Shown: positions 1-7,989 of the stretch, one piece after another
How the letters are laid out: the number at the start of each line of letters is the position of its first letter
Position numbering within the stretch: the first letter of the stretch is position 1
NCBI GenBank assembly: GCA_963799105.1
Contig: CAWCVR010000010.1
Location: forward strand, 372,001-436,000
Origin: CAWCVR01 sp963799105
GTDB taxonomy: Bacteria; Acidobacteriota; Terriglobia; Bryobacterales; Bryobacteraceae
DNA: 64,000 nt
Reading direction: 5' to 3'
Notes under the pieces: generated by a model
Database searches by the model: none
Told to the model about the DNA's origin: nothing
Seen by the model: only the letters and a program-made list of their open reading frames with translations
Program-made: the position numbers and the translations under genes

Positions 1-1
1 C

Positions 2-910
2 AACGCCGGAAGCAACGGAGACGGCGAAGGCAACGGGCACGGCGGAGGCGGCACGCCGCCGGTCGAGGGACGGTTCCGCGAGTCCACGTTGAACATCGCC
101 ATCGCGCCGCTGGTGTCCAAGGACCAGGAACGGATCGGGCGGCTGATCATTTTCGACGACGTGACCGACCGCGCCGAACTGGAGCAGCGCCTGGTGCAGG
201 CCGACAAGCTGAGCAGCATCGGCCTGCTGGCGGCGGGCGTGGCGCACGAGGTCAACACCCCGCTGGCGGTGATCTCCACCTACGCCCAGATGCTGGCCAA
301 GCAGGTGGCCGAGGATTCGCAGAAATCCATGATCCTCGACAAGATCGCCAAGCAGACCTTCCGCGCCAGCGAGATCGTGAACTCGCTGCTGAACTTCTCC
401 CGGACCTCCACCACGTCGTTCGGCGAGATCAACCTGAACCGCACGATCCAGGAGACTTTGAGCCTGCTGGAACACCAACTGACCAAGTCCGGCATCCTGC
501 TCAAATGCGAACTGGAGCCGGAGCTTCGCACCATTCACGGCAACGCCGGCAAGCTGCAGCAGGTGTTCCTGAACCTGTTCCTCAACGCCAGAGACGCCAT
601 GCCGGGCGGTGGAACGCTGGAGGTGCGCACCTGGCCGGAAGGCGCCGGCGCGCGGATCGAGGTAGCCGACACGGGCACCGGAATCGCCCCCGAAAACCTG
701 CACCGCATCTACGACCCGTTCTTCACCACCAAGAGCGCCCGCAAAGGCACCGGCCTCGGACTGTCGGTGACCTACGGTATCATTCAAGAGCATGGCGGTT
801 CCATCGAAGTCTCCAACCGGCCGGGCGGCGGCGCCAGATTCCGCATCGATCTGCCGTTCTCCGCGCCGAGGAAGCCGGTAAATGATCTCGTCTCAACCCT
901 TGCCCGTTAA
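2..910 (+). CDS. Sensor histidine kinase, NtrB-like, 5'-truncated by window edge
   Basis: The reading frame enters from the left edge, so the true start is missing; a TTG at 89 is only an internal codon. About 302 residues remain: a Gly/Asn-rich stretch, the end of a PAS-like sensor (IIFDDVTDR), a HisKA domain with H-box AAGVAHEVNTPL, and a complete HATPase_c domain with N box NLFLNARDAM, G1 box DTGTGIAP, F box DPFFTTK and G2 box GTGLGLS. By family, it autophosphorylates on the H-box histidine and passes the phosphate to a response regulator. The sigma-54-type regulator directly downstream overlaps it by 29 bases and is the obvious partner. The signal sensed cannot be read from this portion. 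Confidence 0.9.
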   Translation, partial: NAGSNGDGEGNGHGGGGTPPVEGRFRESTLNIAIAPLVSKDQERIGRLIIFDDVTDRAELEQRLVQADKLSSIGLLAAGVAHEVNTPLAVISTYAQMLAKQVAEDSQKSMILDKIAKQTFRASEIVNSLLNFSRTSTTSFGEINLNRTIQETLSLLEHQLTKSGILLKCELEPELRTIHGNAGKLQQVFLNLFLNARDAMPGGGTLEVRTWPEGAGARIEVADTGTGIAPENLHRIYDPFFTTKSARKGTGLGLSVTYGIIQEHGGSIEVSNRPGGGARFRIDLPFSAPRKPVNDLVSTLAR

Positions 911-2327
911 GGGCAGAATCCTGGTGGTCGACGACGAAGCCGATATCCGCGAAGGACTCGAGCTGCTGTTGACCTCCGAAGGCTACGCCGCCGAGCTGGC
1001 CGAGAACGGCACCGAAGGCCTGCGCAAGATGGAAGAGCGCGCCTACGACCTGGTGCTGCTGGACCTGATGATGCCCGACCTTTCGGGGATGGAAGTCATC
1101 GAGCGCGTCCGGCGGCGCGACCGCGACACGCCCATCTTCATGATCACCGCCTATGGGTCGGTGGAAGCCGCCGTCCACGCGCTGAAGCTGGGCGCCAACG
1201 ACTATTTCTCCAAGCCCTGGGACAACGAGAAGCTGATCATCGAGATCGACCGCATGATCTCCGGCCGCCGGCTGGAGAGCGAGAATACCCAGCTCAAGCG
1301 CGCCCTCAAACAGCGCTACAGCTTCCCCAACATCATCGGCAAGAGCGAGCGCATGGTGCGCATGCTGGACCTGGTTGGGCAGGTGGCCGAGGCGCGCTCG
1401 ACCATCCTCATCACCGGCGAAACCGGCACCGGCAAGGAACTGGTGGCCAAGGCGATCCACGCCAACTCGCCGCGCGCCGAGTGGGTATTCGTGGCCGTGA
1501 ACAGCGGCTCGCTGCCGCCGGACCTGCTGGAATCCACGCTCTTCGGCCACGTGCGCGGCGCCTTCACCAGCGCCGTGCAGTCGAAGAAAGGCTACTTCGA
1601 GGTGGCCGACCGCGGCACCATCTTCTTCGACGAGGTGGGCACGCTGGGACCGGAGACGCAGATCAAGCTGCTGCGCGTGATCCAGGAGAAGGAATTCACG
1701 CCGCTGGGCTCGACCGACCCCATCAAGGTGGACGTACGCATACTCGCCGCCACCAACGCCGACTTATATCAGCTTGTCAGGGAAGGTAAGTTCCGCGAAG
1801 ACCTGTATTACCGGCTGAACGTGATCGCCATCGCCATGCCGCCGCTGCGCGAGCGGCGGGAAGATATCCCGCTGCTGGTGGATCATTTCTTCACTTACTA
1901 TTGCAAGCAGAACAACAAGTTCCTCACGCCGGGAGGCGAATCGACGCTGCGGTTCCAGCCGGACGCGATGCAGGTGCTGATGGAGCACAACTGGCCGGGC
2001 AACGTGAGGGAGCTGGAGAACGTGGTGGAGCGGGCGGTGGTGCTGGCCAACGATCCGGCCGTGCCGCTGGAGGTTTTGCCGGACGCGCTGCTGCAAGCCA
2101 ACGGCGTGCGGCTGCTTCGCAAGGACGGCGGTCCGCTGCCCGCGGACGCGTCGCTCTTCGAGATCGTCAACGATTTCGAGCGCCGCCAGATCCTGGAGCG
2201 GCTGGAGCAATGCAACTGGAGCCAGACCGAGGCCGCCGAGAGCCTGCACGTGCCGTTGTCCACGCTGAATCAGAAGATCAAGAGGTTGGATATCAAGATC
2301 CGGCGTAAGGGCGACGAGGGGCGGTAG
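882..2327 (+). CDS. Sigma-54-dependent response regulator (NtrC family)
   Basis: The 481-residue protein has the classic three-domain order. A receiver domain (about 10-128) carries acidic pocket VVDDE and phospho-acceptor D61 (LLDLMMPD). An AAA+ domain (about 147-385) has Walker A GETGTGKE at 179-186, Walker B FFDE near 248-251 and a C-terminal NWPGNVRELENVVERA segment. A Fis-type helix-turn-helix lies at about 430-475 (WSQTEAAESLHVPLSTLNQK). It should activate sigma-54 promoters when phosphorylated by the overlapping kinase. The loop that contacts sigma-54 reads GAFTSA (226-231) instead of GAFTGA. The ATG at 882 lies inside the kinase gene, which favours translational coupling. Confidence 0.93.
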   Translation: MISSQPLPVKGRILVVDDEADIREGLELLLTSEGYAAELAENGTEGLRKMEERAYDLVLLDLMMPDLSGMEVIERVRRRDRDTPIFMITAYGSVEAAVHALKLGANDYFSKPWDNEKLIIEIDRMISGRRLESENTQLKRALKQRYSFPNIIGKSERMVRMLDLVGQVAEARSTILITGETGTGKELVAKAIHANSPRAEWVFVAVNSGSLPPDLLESTLFGHVRGAFTSAVQSKKGYFEVADRGTIFFDEVGTLGPETQIKLLRVIQEKEFTPLGSTDPIKVDVRILAATNADLYQLVREGKFREDLYYRLNVIAIAMPPLRERREDIPLLVDHFFTYYCKQNNKFLTPGGESTLRFQPDAMQVLMEHNWPGNVRELENVVERAVVLANDPAVPLEVLPDALLQANGVRLLRKDGGPLPADASLFEIVNDFERRQILERLEQCNWSQTEAAESLHVPLSTLNQKIKRLDIKIRRKGDEGR

Positions 2328-2355
2328 GCGCCGGGGCTCGCGCGGCCACTTGTAC

Positions 2356-2766
2356 TCAGAAAAACACTTCGGGGGAGAGATGGAAGAAGTCCGCCAGCCC
2401 GCGGATATGGGCTTTGCTGAGTTCCCTCTTTCCATTGAGCACGTTTGAGGCGACGCTGCGGGACCCGAAGACGGGCACCAGGTCGGCTTGCCGTAGGCCA
2501 CGCTGTTCCATGAGGTAGTGCAACATCTCGAGCGGAGGGACATCCGGCAGCTCGATCCGGTCGTCGTAGTCGCGGATGATCTGCGCCAGAAGGGACTGGA
2601 GCGCGATTTCTTCGCGGGTTAGGGCATGGTCCGAGGTATCGAGGTTTTCGAGAACCCCGGCGAGGCGCTCCAGTTCCTCATCGGTCTCGATCACCTTGGG
2701 AAGCGCCTGGGAGAGAAGGCTGCCGTATTTGCGGGGGCTCAGAGTTATCGTGCCCATTTCATCCAC
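2356..2766 (-). CDS. HigA-like antitoxin, XRE-type HTH regulator
   Basis: A 136-residue protein with an acidic helical N-terminal half and a C-terminal XRE-like helix-turn-helix (LRQADLVPVFGSRSVASNVL, about 95-114, then NGKRELSKAHI). This is the layout of HigA antitoxins, in which the N-terminal part binds the toxin and the HTH represses the shared promoter. Its start lies within the end of the toxin-like gene upstream (2745-3041), overlapping by 22 bases, so the pair is co-transcribed toxin first, as is usual for higBA. Recognition rests on domain layout and on the partner. Confidence 0.8.
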   Translation of the reverse strand: MDEMGTITLSPRKYGSLLSQALPKVIETDEELERLAGVLENLDTSDHALTREEIALQSLLAQIIRDYDDRIELPDVPPLEMLHYLMEQRGLRQADLVPVFGSRSVASNVLNGKRELSKAHIRGLADFFHLSPEVFF

Positions 2767-3041
2767 TCCTTTCGATCATATTGCTTATGAGTCAATAATG
2801 CCTTCAGGTAGAGCCGCTGGTACTTGAACGCGGCTACTGCGATGAGGCGCAAATCATTGCGTAGGATGTTGAAGATCAGGACCCCACTCACAAGATCCGC
2901 AGTGGGAAACACCGAGCGGACATCGGCGAGGCTCTTCCAGAATGCACTGCGGGAAGCCTTGTACCAGGCCAGCAACTCGGATTCGGCCTGGGGGTGCTGC
3001 CGGATCATCCGTTTGAGGCCGGATTTGCTCACGACGTTCAC
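2745..3041 (-). CDS. HigB-family mRNA interferase toxin
   Basis: The 98-residue protein matches the HigB_toxin pattern: MNVVSKSGLKR start, HPQAESELLAWYK, FWKSLADVRSVFPTAD, a central FNILRNDLRLIAVAAF strand pair and the ending LLTHKQYDRKEW. Family members are ribosome-associated mRNA endonucleases. It overlaps the downstream antitoxin gene by 22 bases. An AT-richer stretch (about 3040-3080, with two TTATC/GATAA-like blocks) lies upstream and could be the autoregulated promoter and operator, but this is inference. Length is normal for the family. Confidence 0.82.
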   Translation of the reverse strand: MNVVSKSGLKRMIRQHPQAESELLAWYKASRSAFWKSLADVRSVFPTADLVSGVLIFNILRNDLRLIAVAAFKYQRLYLKALLTHKQYDRKEWMKWAR

Positions 3042-3183
3042 TATGCCCTATGTTATCAAAACGATAACACAGATGCAAGCAGTCTGGTGCGGGTCTGGTG
3101 CGGAACTTCCTGTTCCGGCGCACAGGGCCATCATGCCGCCGCGCGGCGTTTGCTAGACTCAATTCCATTAGGAGACATTCGCC

Positions 3184-3627
3184 ATGCGACGATTCCTGTT
3201 CCTGCTTCTAACCGCGGCCGTGGCCGCTATCTGCGCGGACGATCCCTGGACCGCGGTCGCCAAGCTCAAAAGCGGCACGGAGATTCGCGTGCTGAAGAAG
3301 GGCTCGATGCAGCCGATCCTCGGCAAGTTCGACGAAGCCAGCGACGAGAGACTCGTGCTGGTGGTGAAGAAGGAGCAGATGGCCATTCCCAAGGACCAGG
3401 TGGATCGCGTCGAAGCGCGGCCCCAGCCCGCCGGGCGCGTCAAGGTGGAGGGCAAGACGACCACCGACGATCCGCAGGCCGCCAGGGAACCGCAGGTGGG
3501 CATGAATGAAAGACCGGCGGTGGGCACTACGACGACCTCCGGGGTTTCGATCGGCGGCAAGCCGGATTTCGAGACGGTGTACCGCCGGCCCTTGGGCGCG
3601 CCGAAGAGCGTCGAGATCAAGAAGTAG
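3184..3627 (+). CDS. Small secreted protein of unknown function
   Basis: A 147-residue product with a clear signal peptide (MRRFLFLLLTAAVAAICADD; cleavage likely near residue 18). The mature part starts with a small beta-rich segment, AKLKSGTEIRVLKKG followed by KFDEASDERLVLVVKKEQMAI, which resembles an SH3- or Sm-like barrel. A Pro/Thr-rich tail follows, ending in basic IKK. A good ribosome site (AGGAGA, about 3171) precedes the ATG. MsrB begins 9 bases after its stop, so the two may form an operon. Function is not known. Confidence 0.75.
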   Translation: MRRFLFLLLTAAVAAICADDPWTAVAKLKSGTEIRVLKKGSMQPILGKFDEASDERLVLVVKKEQMAIPKDQVDRVEARPQPAGRVKVEGKTTTDDPQAAREPQVGMNERPAVGTTTTSGVSIGGKPDFETVYRRPLGAPKSVEIKK

Positions 3628-3636
3628 AATTGAAGC

Positions 3637-4119
3637 ATGCTTGACCCCAGGGAAAACGGCACGGGGCCGGAGGTGGAACTGGTCGACGTGGGCGACGACG
3701 GCCAGCGGCGCGAGACGGTCCGGCTGAAGAAGATCGTCCGCAGCGAGGCGGATTGGGCCGCCGGCCTGGCGCCCGCCGAATTCTGCGTCACGCGCCAGCA
3801 GGCCACGGAACACCCGTTCACGGGCGAACATTGGAACACCCACGAGGCGGGCATCTACCGTTGCGCCTGCTGCGGCACGGCGCTGTTCGAATCCACCGAG
3901 AAGTTCGAATCGGGCACCGGGTGGCCCAGCTTCCTGGCGCCGGTGGACGGACGGAACATCGACACGCGGCCGGACCGGTCGCACTCCATGGAACGCGTCG
4001 AGGTGCTGTGCAGGAAGTGCGACGCGCACCTGGGACACGTGTTCCCGGACGGGCCGGGGCCGGCCGGACTGCGCTACTGCATCAACTCGGCGGCGCTGAA
4101 GTTCGTGGGGAAGAAATAG
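3637..4119 (+). CDS. msrB: Peptide-methionine (R)-S-oxide reductase
   Basis: A 160-residue MsrB that reduces methionine-R-sulfoxide in proteins. Visible motifs are the first zinc pair in YRCACCG, the substrate pocket GTGWPSF, the second zinc pair in CRKCDAHLGHVFPDG, and the catalytic cysteine in RYCINS (about residue 148). An N-terminal extension of about 30 residues precedes the domain. There is no signal peptide, so it is probably cytoplasmic. It follows the small secreted-protein gene by 9 bases and precedes a repeat-filled gap. The ATG has only a weak Shine-Dalgarno. Confidence 0.95.
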   Translation: MLDPRENGTGPEVELVDVGDDGQRRETVRLKKIVRSEADWAAGLAPAEFCVTRQQATEHPFTGEHWNTHEAGIYRCACCGTALFESTEKFESGTGWPSFLAPVDGRNIDTRPDRSHSMERVEVLCRKCDAHLGHVFPDGPGPAGLRYCINSAALKFVGKK

Positions 4120-4153
4120 CCGGCGGGCAAGAAGCTCGGTGGCATCCGGGGAC

Positions 4154-4233
4154 GGCCAGAGTCTGGCTGCGGCTGTGGCATTTCGCCTATTGGATTCAAT
4201 AAGATACATACACGCAGCGGCCAGAGTCTGGCC
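4154..4233. repeat. Pair of short palindromes GGCCAGAGTCTGGCC
   Basis: The 15-base palindrome GGCCAGAGTCTGGCC (7-bp arms around one base) occurs at 4219-4233. A near-identical copy ending in T lies at 4154-4168. Both sit between msrB and the larger repeat at 4359. They could fold into hairpins in RNA and may be part of one composite repeat-rich gap (4120-4647) that contains no gene I can support. Confidence 0.6.
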
Positions 4234-4358
4234 GTTTCGCCCAGATCGGCTGCGGGGGTGTTGCCTCGCCGCGCGGGTAGTTTCGGCCGGTGGCTAAGGA
4301 TGCCGGCTCGCGGCGCCGGTCGGCAGCCCTCCCTCGGACACGCGCATGCTGCCGGCTG

Positions 4359-4572
4359 GGCCGGTTAACAACCGGCCGCAGGCTGCCAGCCTGCCCCGCA
4401 TAGCAGCAGAGCCGCAACCCAACCGCGCGGGATATTCCGGGCTGCCGGGGGCCAGATCGTCTCGCGCGCAGGCGAGCTCCGCTCGCCGGGCCGATTGACA
4501 ATCGGCCGCAGGCTGCCAGCCTGCCCCACATAAAACCGTCGCGGCACGCGAAGAATTCGACAGGTAGTAGTA
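4359..4572. repeat. Palindrome-rich dispersed repeat, copy 1
   Basis: Two iterations about 130 bases apart each pair one hairpin with a second palindrome: 4359-4377 (GGCCGGTTAACAACCGGCC) followed by 4378-4394 (GCAGGCTGCCAGCCTGC), and 4489-4507 (GGCCGATTGACAATCGGCC) followed by 4508-4524 (same second palindrome). The stretch 4395-4572 recurs inverted at 23853-24042, including the outer block GACAGGTAGTAGTA. The layout resembles REP/BIME-type elements. No coding frame here looks real. Confidence 0.8.
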
Positions 4573-4647
4573 CATCAGCCCCCGGGCCGGCGGCTTATTG
4601 AACTTCTTTTCGGCGGTTGCGTAGGGCATAATGAGTAGCGAACATCC

Positions 4648-5067
4648 ATGACAGCCACAACCAGCCCTCGACTGGGCCAGATCCATGCCCTTCTGGCGGA
4701 GAGAGGGTACCAAGTCTCCGAACCAGCCGCCGATACATTGAGAATTCAGGACACGCATAGCGGGGTCGGCCTGCAGGCGGTGCTCCAGGGCGACGTACTG
4801 TTTCTGTCGCTCACCTGCACGGTGGCGCCGCGCGCCGCGGTCACCGCCGAAATCATGGCGCGAATGCTGGCTGCCGACAACGGCATCTCCACTTCGCACT
4901 TCCAGCTCTACGACGCCGGCCTTGACCGCGTCGCCGTGACGCTGGCCAACTTCTGCAAACTGCGCGATCTGGAGTCCGGCGACGAGGACGAGATCCTCGC
5001 CTGCGTTCACTTTCTGCTGGTGGACGCGATCTCCGCCCGCAGTCTGCTCCCGGAGTTCAAAGCGTAA
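4648..5067 (+). CDS. YjfI-like (DUF2170-type) protein of PspA operon
   Basis: A 139-residue soluble protein with no signal peptide. The sequence alternates strands and helices (LLAERGYQVSEPAADTLRI, LFLSLTCTVAP, STSHFQLYDAGLDRVAV, DEDEILACVHFLLVD), recalling the small YjfI/DUF2170 proteins that precede PspA paralogues in other bacteria. That assignment is from size, secondary-structure rhythm and context, not from a diagnostic motif. PspA starts 15 bases after its stop with its own GGAGG site. If the analogy holds, it is an accessory or regulator of the PspA homologue. Confidence 0.6.
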   Translation: MTATTSPRLGQIHALLAERGYQVSEPAADTLRIQDTHSGVGLQAVLQGDVLFLSLTCTVAPRAAVTAEIMARMLAADNGISTSHFQLYDAGLDRVAVTLANFCKLRDLESGDEDEILACVHFLLVDAISARSLLPEFKA

Positions 5068-5082
5068 CGGAGGAACACATCT

Positions 5083-5814
5083 ATGGCATTCTTATCCGAC
5101 ATCTTCAGCCGCGCCGGCCGCGTGGCGCGAGGCCAGGCCAACGCGGGCGTGGGCGCCCTCGAGGACGCCACCTTCGAAGCCACGGTGAACCAGACCGTGG
5201 CGGACATGAAGACCGAGCTGAACAAAGTGGTGCAGGCCTCGGCGATGGCGATGAGCAACTTCAACCGCCTGGACGCCGAATACCAGAAGTACGTGCGCCA
5301 GTCGCAGGACTGGAAGGACCGCGCCGGGCAGGCGCTGGACGCCGGCAACGAGGACCTGGCGCGCAAGGCGCTGGCCAAGAAAGCCGAGTGCGACCAGCAG
5401 GTGGCCTCGATGAAGACCTCCGTCGATTCGGCCCAGCAGGCCAGCGACAAGCTCCGTCAGCAGGTGACCGAGCTGAAGGGCAAGATCGAAGAAGGCGAGC
5501 GCACCGCCACCACGCTGGTGGCGCGCCGCAACGCCGCCATGGCGCAGCGCAAGGTGGCCGAAGCCATGTCGGGCGTGGGCCACGCGGACAACGCGTTCGC
5601 CGCCCTGGGCCGTTTCGAGGAATCGGTCTCCCGCGAGGAGGCCACCGCCAAGGCGTTCGATCAACTCTCCTCCGCCGGCAAGGACGAGGACCTGGAGAAG
5701 CAGTTCGCGCAGTTGGGCGATCACAGCGTGGACAAGGAACTGGAAGCCCTCAAGCTGGAGCGGAAGAAGCCCGCGCCGCCCGAGATTCCCAAGGAATTGC
5801 CCAGGCCCCAATGA
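5083..5814 (+). CDS. PspA/IM30 (ESCRT-III-like) membrane-stress protein
   Basis: The 243-residue product starts MAFLSDIFSRAGRVARGQAN, an amphipathic membrane-binding helix typical of PspA/Vipp1, followed by a long charged coiled-coil (about 25-150) containing DWKDRAGQALDAGNEDLARKAL-like segments. The C-terminal part is shorter and ends in a Pro-rich tail. Family members polymerise on the inner membrane and limit leakage. A GGAGG ribosome site lies 10 bases upstream. Its stop overlaps the next start (ATGA at 5811-5814), so the genes are translationally coupled. It looks like the YjfJ branch rather than classical PspA because of its neighbours. Confidence 0.88.
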   Translation: MAFLSDIFSRAGRVARGQANAGVGALEDATFEATVNQTVADMKTELNKVVQASAMAMSNFNRLDAEYQKYVRQSQDWKDRAGQALDAGNEDLARKALAKKAECDQQVASMKTSVDSAQQASDKLRQQVTELKGKIEEGERTATTLVARRNAAMAQRKVAEAMSGVGHADNAFAALGRFEESVSREEATAKAFDQLSSAGKDEDLEKQFAQLGDHSVDKELEALKLERKKPAPPEIPKELPRPQ

Positions 5815-6440
5815 TCACCATTACGGTAGTCGCCATACTGGGCGTGCTGCTGGTGGCGGTTCTCATGGAACTTTTCAAAAGGTCGAAAACCCCTGCGGCG
5901 CCGGTGGAAGACCTGGCCAATCTGAAGGCGTCCGACGCCCGCATCGGCGACGCCATATCCATCACCGGCGTGGGCGACGACATGACCGACCTGCAGTTCA
6001 CGGCCGAGGGCTGCACGTGGATCGAAAGCGGGCCGCGCCGCTGGTTCGAGCTGACCGGCCCGTACAAGACGCGGCGCGTGACGCTGCGGGTGGACGCCTC
6101 CGGCGACGAGCTCGAGGCCGCCGTACACGTGGACCCGCGCAAGCTCTCGCTCGAAGACCTGGGCCTTTCCGAAGACGACCTGGGACAGATGGACCAGCGC
6201 CAGAACACCGCCGACTCGTTCGAATTCGACGGCAAAGTGTGGCTCTACCTCCTGAGCCGCGAAGCCCACGCCACGCGCAACAATCTCCCGCAGCCCCGCG
6301 GGTTCTACTACTGGGAGTTCCGGGAACAGAGCGGCCGCGGGCAGCTAGCGCTTCGTAAGGACCAGGACGAGCCGTTCGCGGTGGCTTTGTACCAGGGGAT
6401 CGCTCCGGACGATGTAACCGTGTACCGGGGCAAAGGGTAG
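5811..6440 (+). CDS. Membrane-anchored DUF4178-like protein
   Basis: I chose the ATG at 5811 because it overlaps the PspA stop and begins with a clean transmembrane anchor (ITITVVAILGVLLVAVLMEL, residues 2-21). The rest of the 209-residue protein is soluble, with a GDAISITGVGDDMTDLQFTA start and two aromatic segments (CTWIESGPRRWFEL; GFYYWEFREQSGRG). These recall DUF4178 proteins, often found beside PspA homologues; DUF2491 (YjfK) is the alternative. The function is unknown. It probably sits at the inner membrane as a partner of the PspA homologue. The next gene begins 4 bases downstream. Confidence 0.65.
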   Translation: MITITVVAILGVLLVAVLMELFKRSKTPAAPVEDLANLKASDARIGDAISITGVGDDMTDLQFTAEGCTWIESGPRRWFELTGPYKTRRVTLRVDASGDELEAAVHVDPRKLSLEDLGLSEDDLGQMDQRQNTADSFEFDGKVWLYLLSREAHATRNNLPQPRGFYYWEFREQSGRGQLALRKDQDEPFAVALYQGIAPDDVTVYRGKG

Positions 6441-6444
6441 GCCC

Positions 6445-7989
6445 ATGAGCCGGTCCGGACTGAAATTCCTCGCCGTTCTTCTCAGCGTTCTGATTGTCAC
6501 CGTGCCGTTCGCCGGCCTGGACGATCTGCCGCGCGGCGTGCGGGCGCAGATCGATTCCGAGCGCGCCGCGCTGGCCTCCGCGCGCCACGAAGTGGACGCC
6601 ACGGCAGCGGCGGTGGCGGGCGATCTGGCATCGGAGCCCGACCTCTTCCGCGCGGTTCCGGCAAGCGGGCAGTGGGCCGCGGCGCTGGCCGGTCAGAAGG
6701 CGATGCTGGAATCGGCCGCCACGGACATGACGGCGCTCGCCGGCATCGAGAAGGCCAACCGCCGCACGGACCGCGAGCACGCCGCGGAATTATTGGCGCA
6801 CGAACGCAGCCTGCGCACGTCGGTGCTCGGGACCTCCACGGGCATCGAGCGGGAAGCCGCGCACTGGGTCGACGTCAAGCGCCGCCTGCCCGACGAACTG
6901 CGGCAACTGGAAGCCGATTACCGCGCCATCCACGGCTTCGATACCGTACCGCTCATGGCCGCGGTGCAGAAGGCGGAGACGGATTGGCCGCGGAAGAAGG
7001 CGGATCTGGACGCCGGCGTGGCGGGCCTGAAGGGGAGCATCGCGCAGGCTGAGACGCTGTGGCAGAAGAGCGCGGACACCCGCCGCACGGCCGCGGCCAA
7101 CGATTTCGCGCACCTGGATTTCGGCGCGTTCGTGGCGGCGGAGGACTCGCTGCATTCGACGGCCGAAAAGCTGCCTCGCGGCGCCGCCGAGCTCCAAGCG
7201 CTGGTTGGGCAACTCTACAACTCGTGGGACAAGCTGCTGGTGGACATGCGCAGCCACGGCGGCGCGTACGAGCAGCAGATCCGCACCGTGACCACGCACT
7301 ACCCCGACGCCACGGCGAAGAACGGCGCCGCCGCGTCGGAGGAGCGGTGGGTGACAGTGCCGCAGCCCACCTACCGGGCCATGCAGAACGACCTCGGCAT
7401 GGCGGTAGAGCACAAGAATCCGGGGCAGTTCGATTCCGAAGCCGAACGCGTGGCGCAGCCGGCCGGGTTCGCCTACATGGTGCCTCCGGGCCAGACCAAC
7501 CAATACGGCTATTGGGACCATCGCGACGGGCGCGATTTCTGGGTGTTCTACGGGCAGTACGCGCTGATGCGCGACCTGCTGTTCAACCACTCCTACCGGC
7601 CGCTGGAGCGCTACGACTGGGACGGCTACTACGAGTCGCGCCGCATTGGACGGACCTACTACGGCAACGACTCGGCCGGTGGTGCGCCCCGTTACGGATC
7701 GCAGGGCACGGCCACGCAGGAGCGGTACTCGGGCAGCAGCTACGCCAGAAGCGGCGGGTTCAAGAGCTCGCAGTACTCCAGCAAGCCGGGCGGGTACCGC
7801 AGTTCGCCGTACGCATCGCCCGGAGCGCGCCAGCCCGGCGGCGACAACAGCCCACACCAGTTCGGCAGCGGAGCGAAGCCCGGCGAGCCGCACGCCGCGC
7901 CACCGCCGCACCGCGGATTCACGCCGGCGCCGTCGCGGCCGTCAGCGCCGTCGCATCCCAGCGCGCCGCGGCACTTCGGGAAGCACTGA
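6445..7989 (+). CDS. Exported coiled-coil protein with Gly/Ser/Tyr-rich tail, unknown function
   Basis: A 514-residue protein that I cannot assign to a named family. It has an N-terminal hydrophobic segment (LKFLAVLLSVLIVTVPFAGL) acting as signal or anchor, a long helical region (about 30-280) rich in Ala, Glu and Arg, then an aromatic domain (about 305-410) with VTVPQPTYRAMQNDLGMA and GYWDHRDGRDFWVFYGQYAL. A low-complexity tail follows (SSYARSGGFKSSQYSSKPGG), ending in a Pro/His-rich motif, GFTPAPSRPSAPSHPSAP. It closes the PspA operon, 4 bases after the DUF4178-like gene. DNA for the last ~35 residues recurs at 14725-14787 and 15527-15639, and its end lies in a 164-bp tandem duplication. 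Confidence 0.75.
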   Translation: MSRSGLKFLAVLLSVLIVTVPFAGLDDLPRGVRAQIDSERAALASARHEVDATAAAVAGDLASEPDLFRAVPASGQWAAALAGQKAMLESAATDMTALAGIEKANRRTDREHAAELLAHERSLRTSVLGTSTGIEREAAHWVDVKRRLPDELRQLEADYRAIHGFDTVPLMAAVQKAETDWPRKKADLDAGVAGLKGSIAQAETLWQKSADTRRTAAANDFAHLDFGAFVAAEDSLHSTAEKLPRGAAELQALVGQLYNSWDKLLVDMRSHGGAYEQQIRTVTTHYPDATAKNGAAASEERWVTVPQPTYRAMQNDLGMAVEHKNPGQFDSEAERVAQPAGFAYMVPPGQTNQYGYWDHRDGRDFWVFYGQYALMRDLLFNHSYRPLERYDWDGYYESRRIGRTYYGNDSAGGAPRYGSQGTATQERYSGSSYARSGGFKSSQYSSKPGGYRSSPYASPGARQPGGDNSPHQFGSGAKPGEPHAAPPPHRGFTPAPSRPSAPSHPSAPRHFGKH

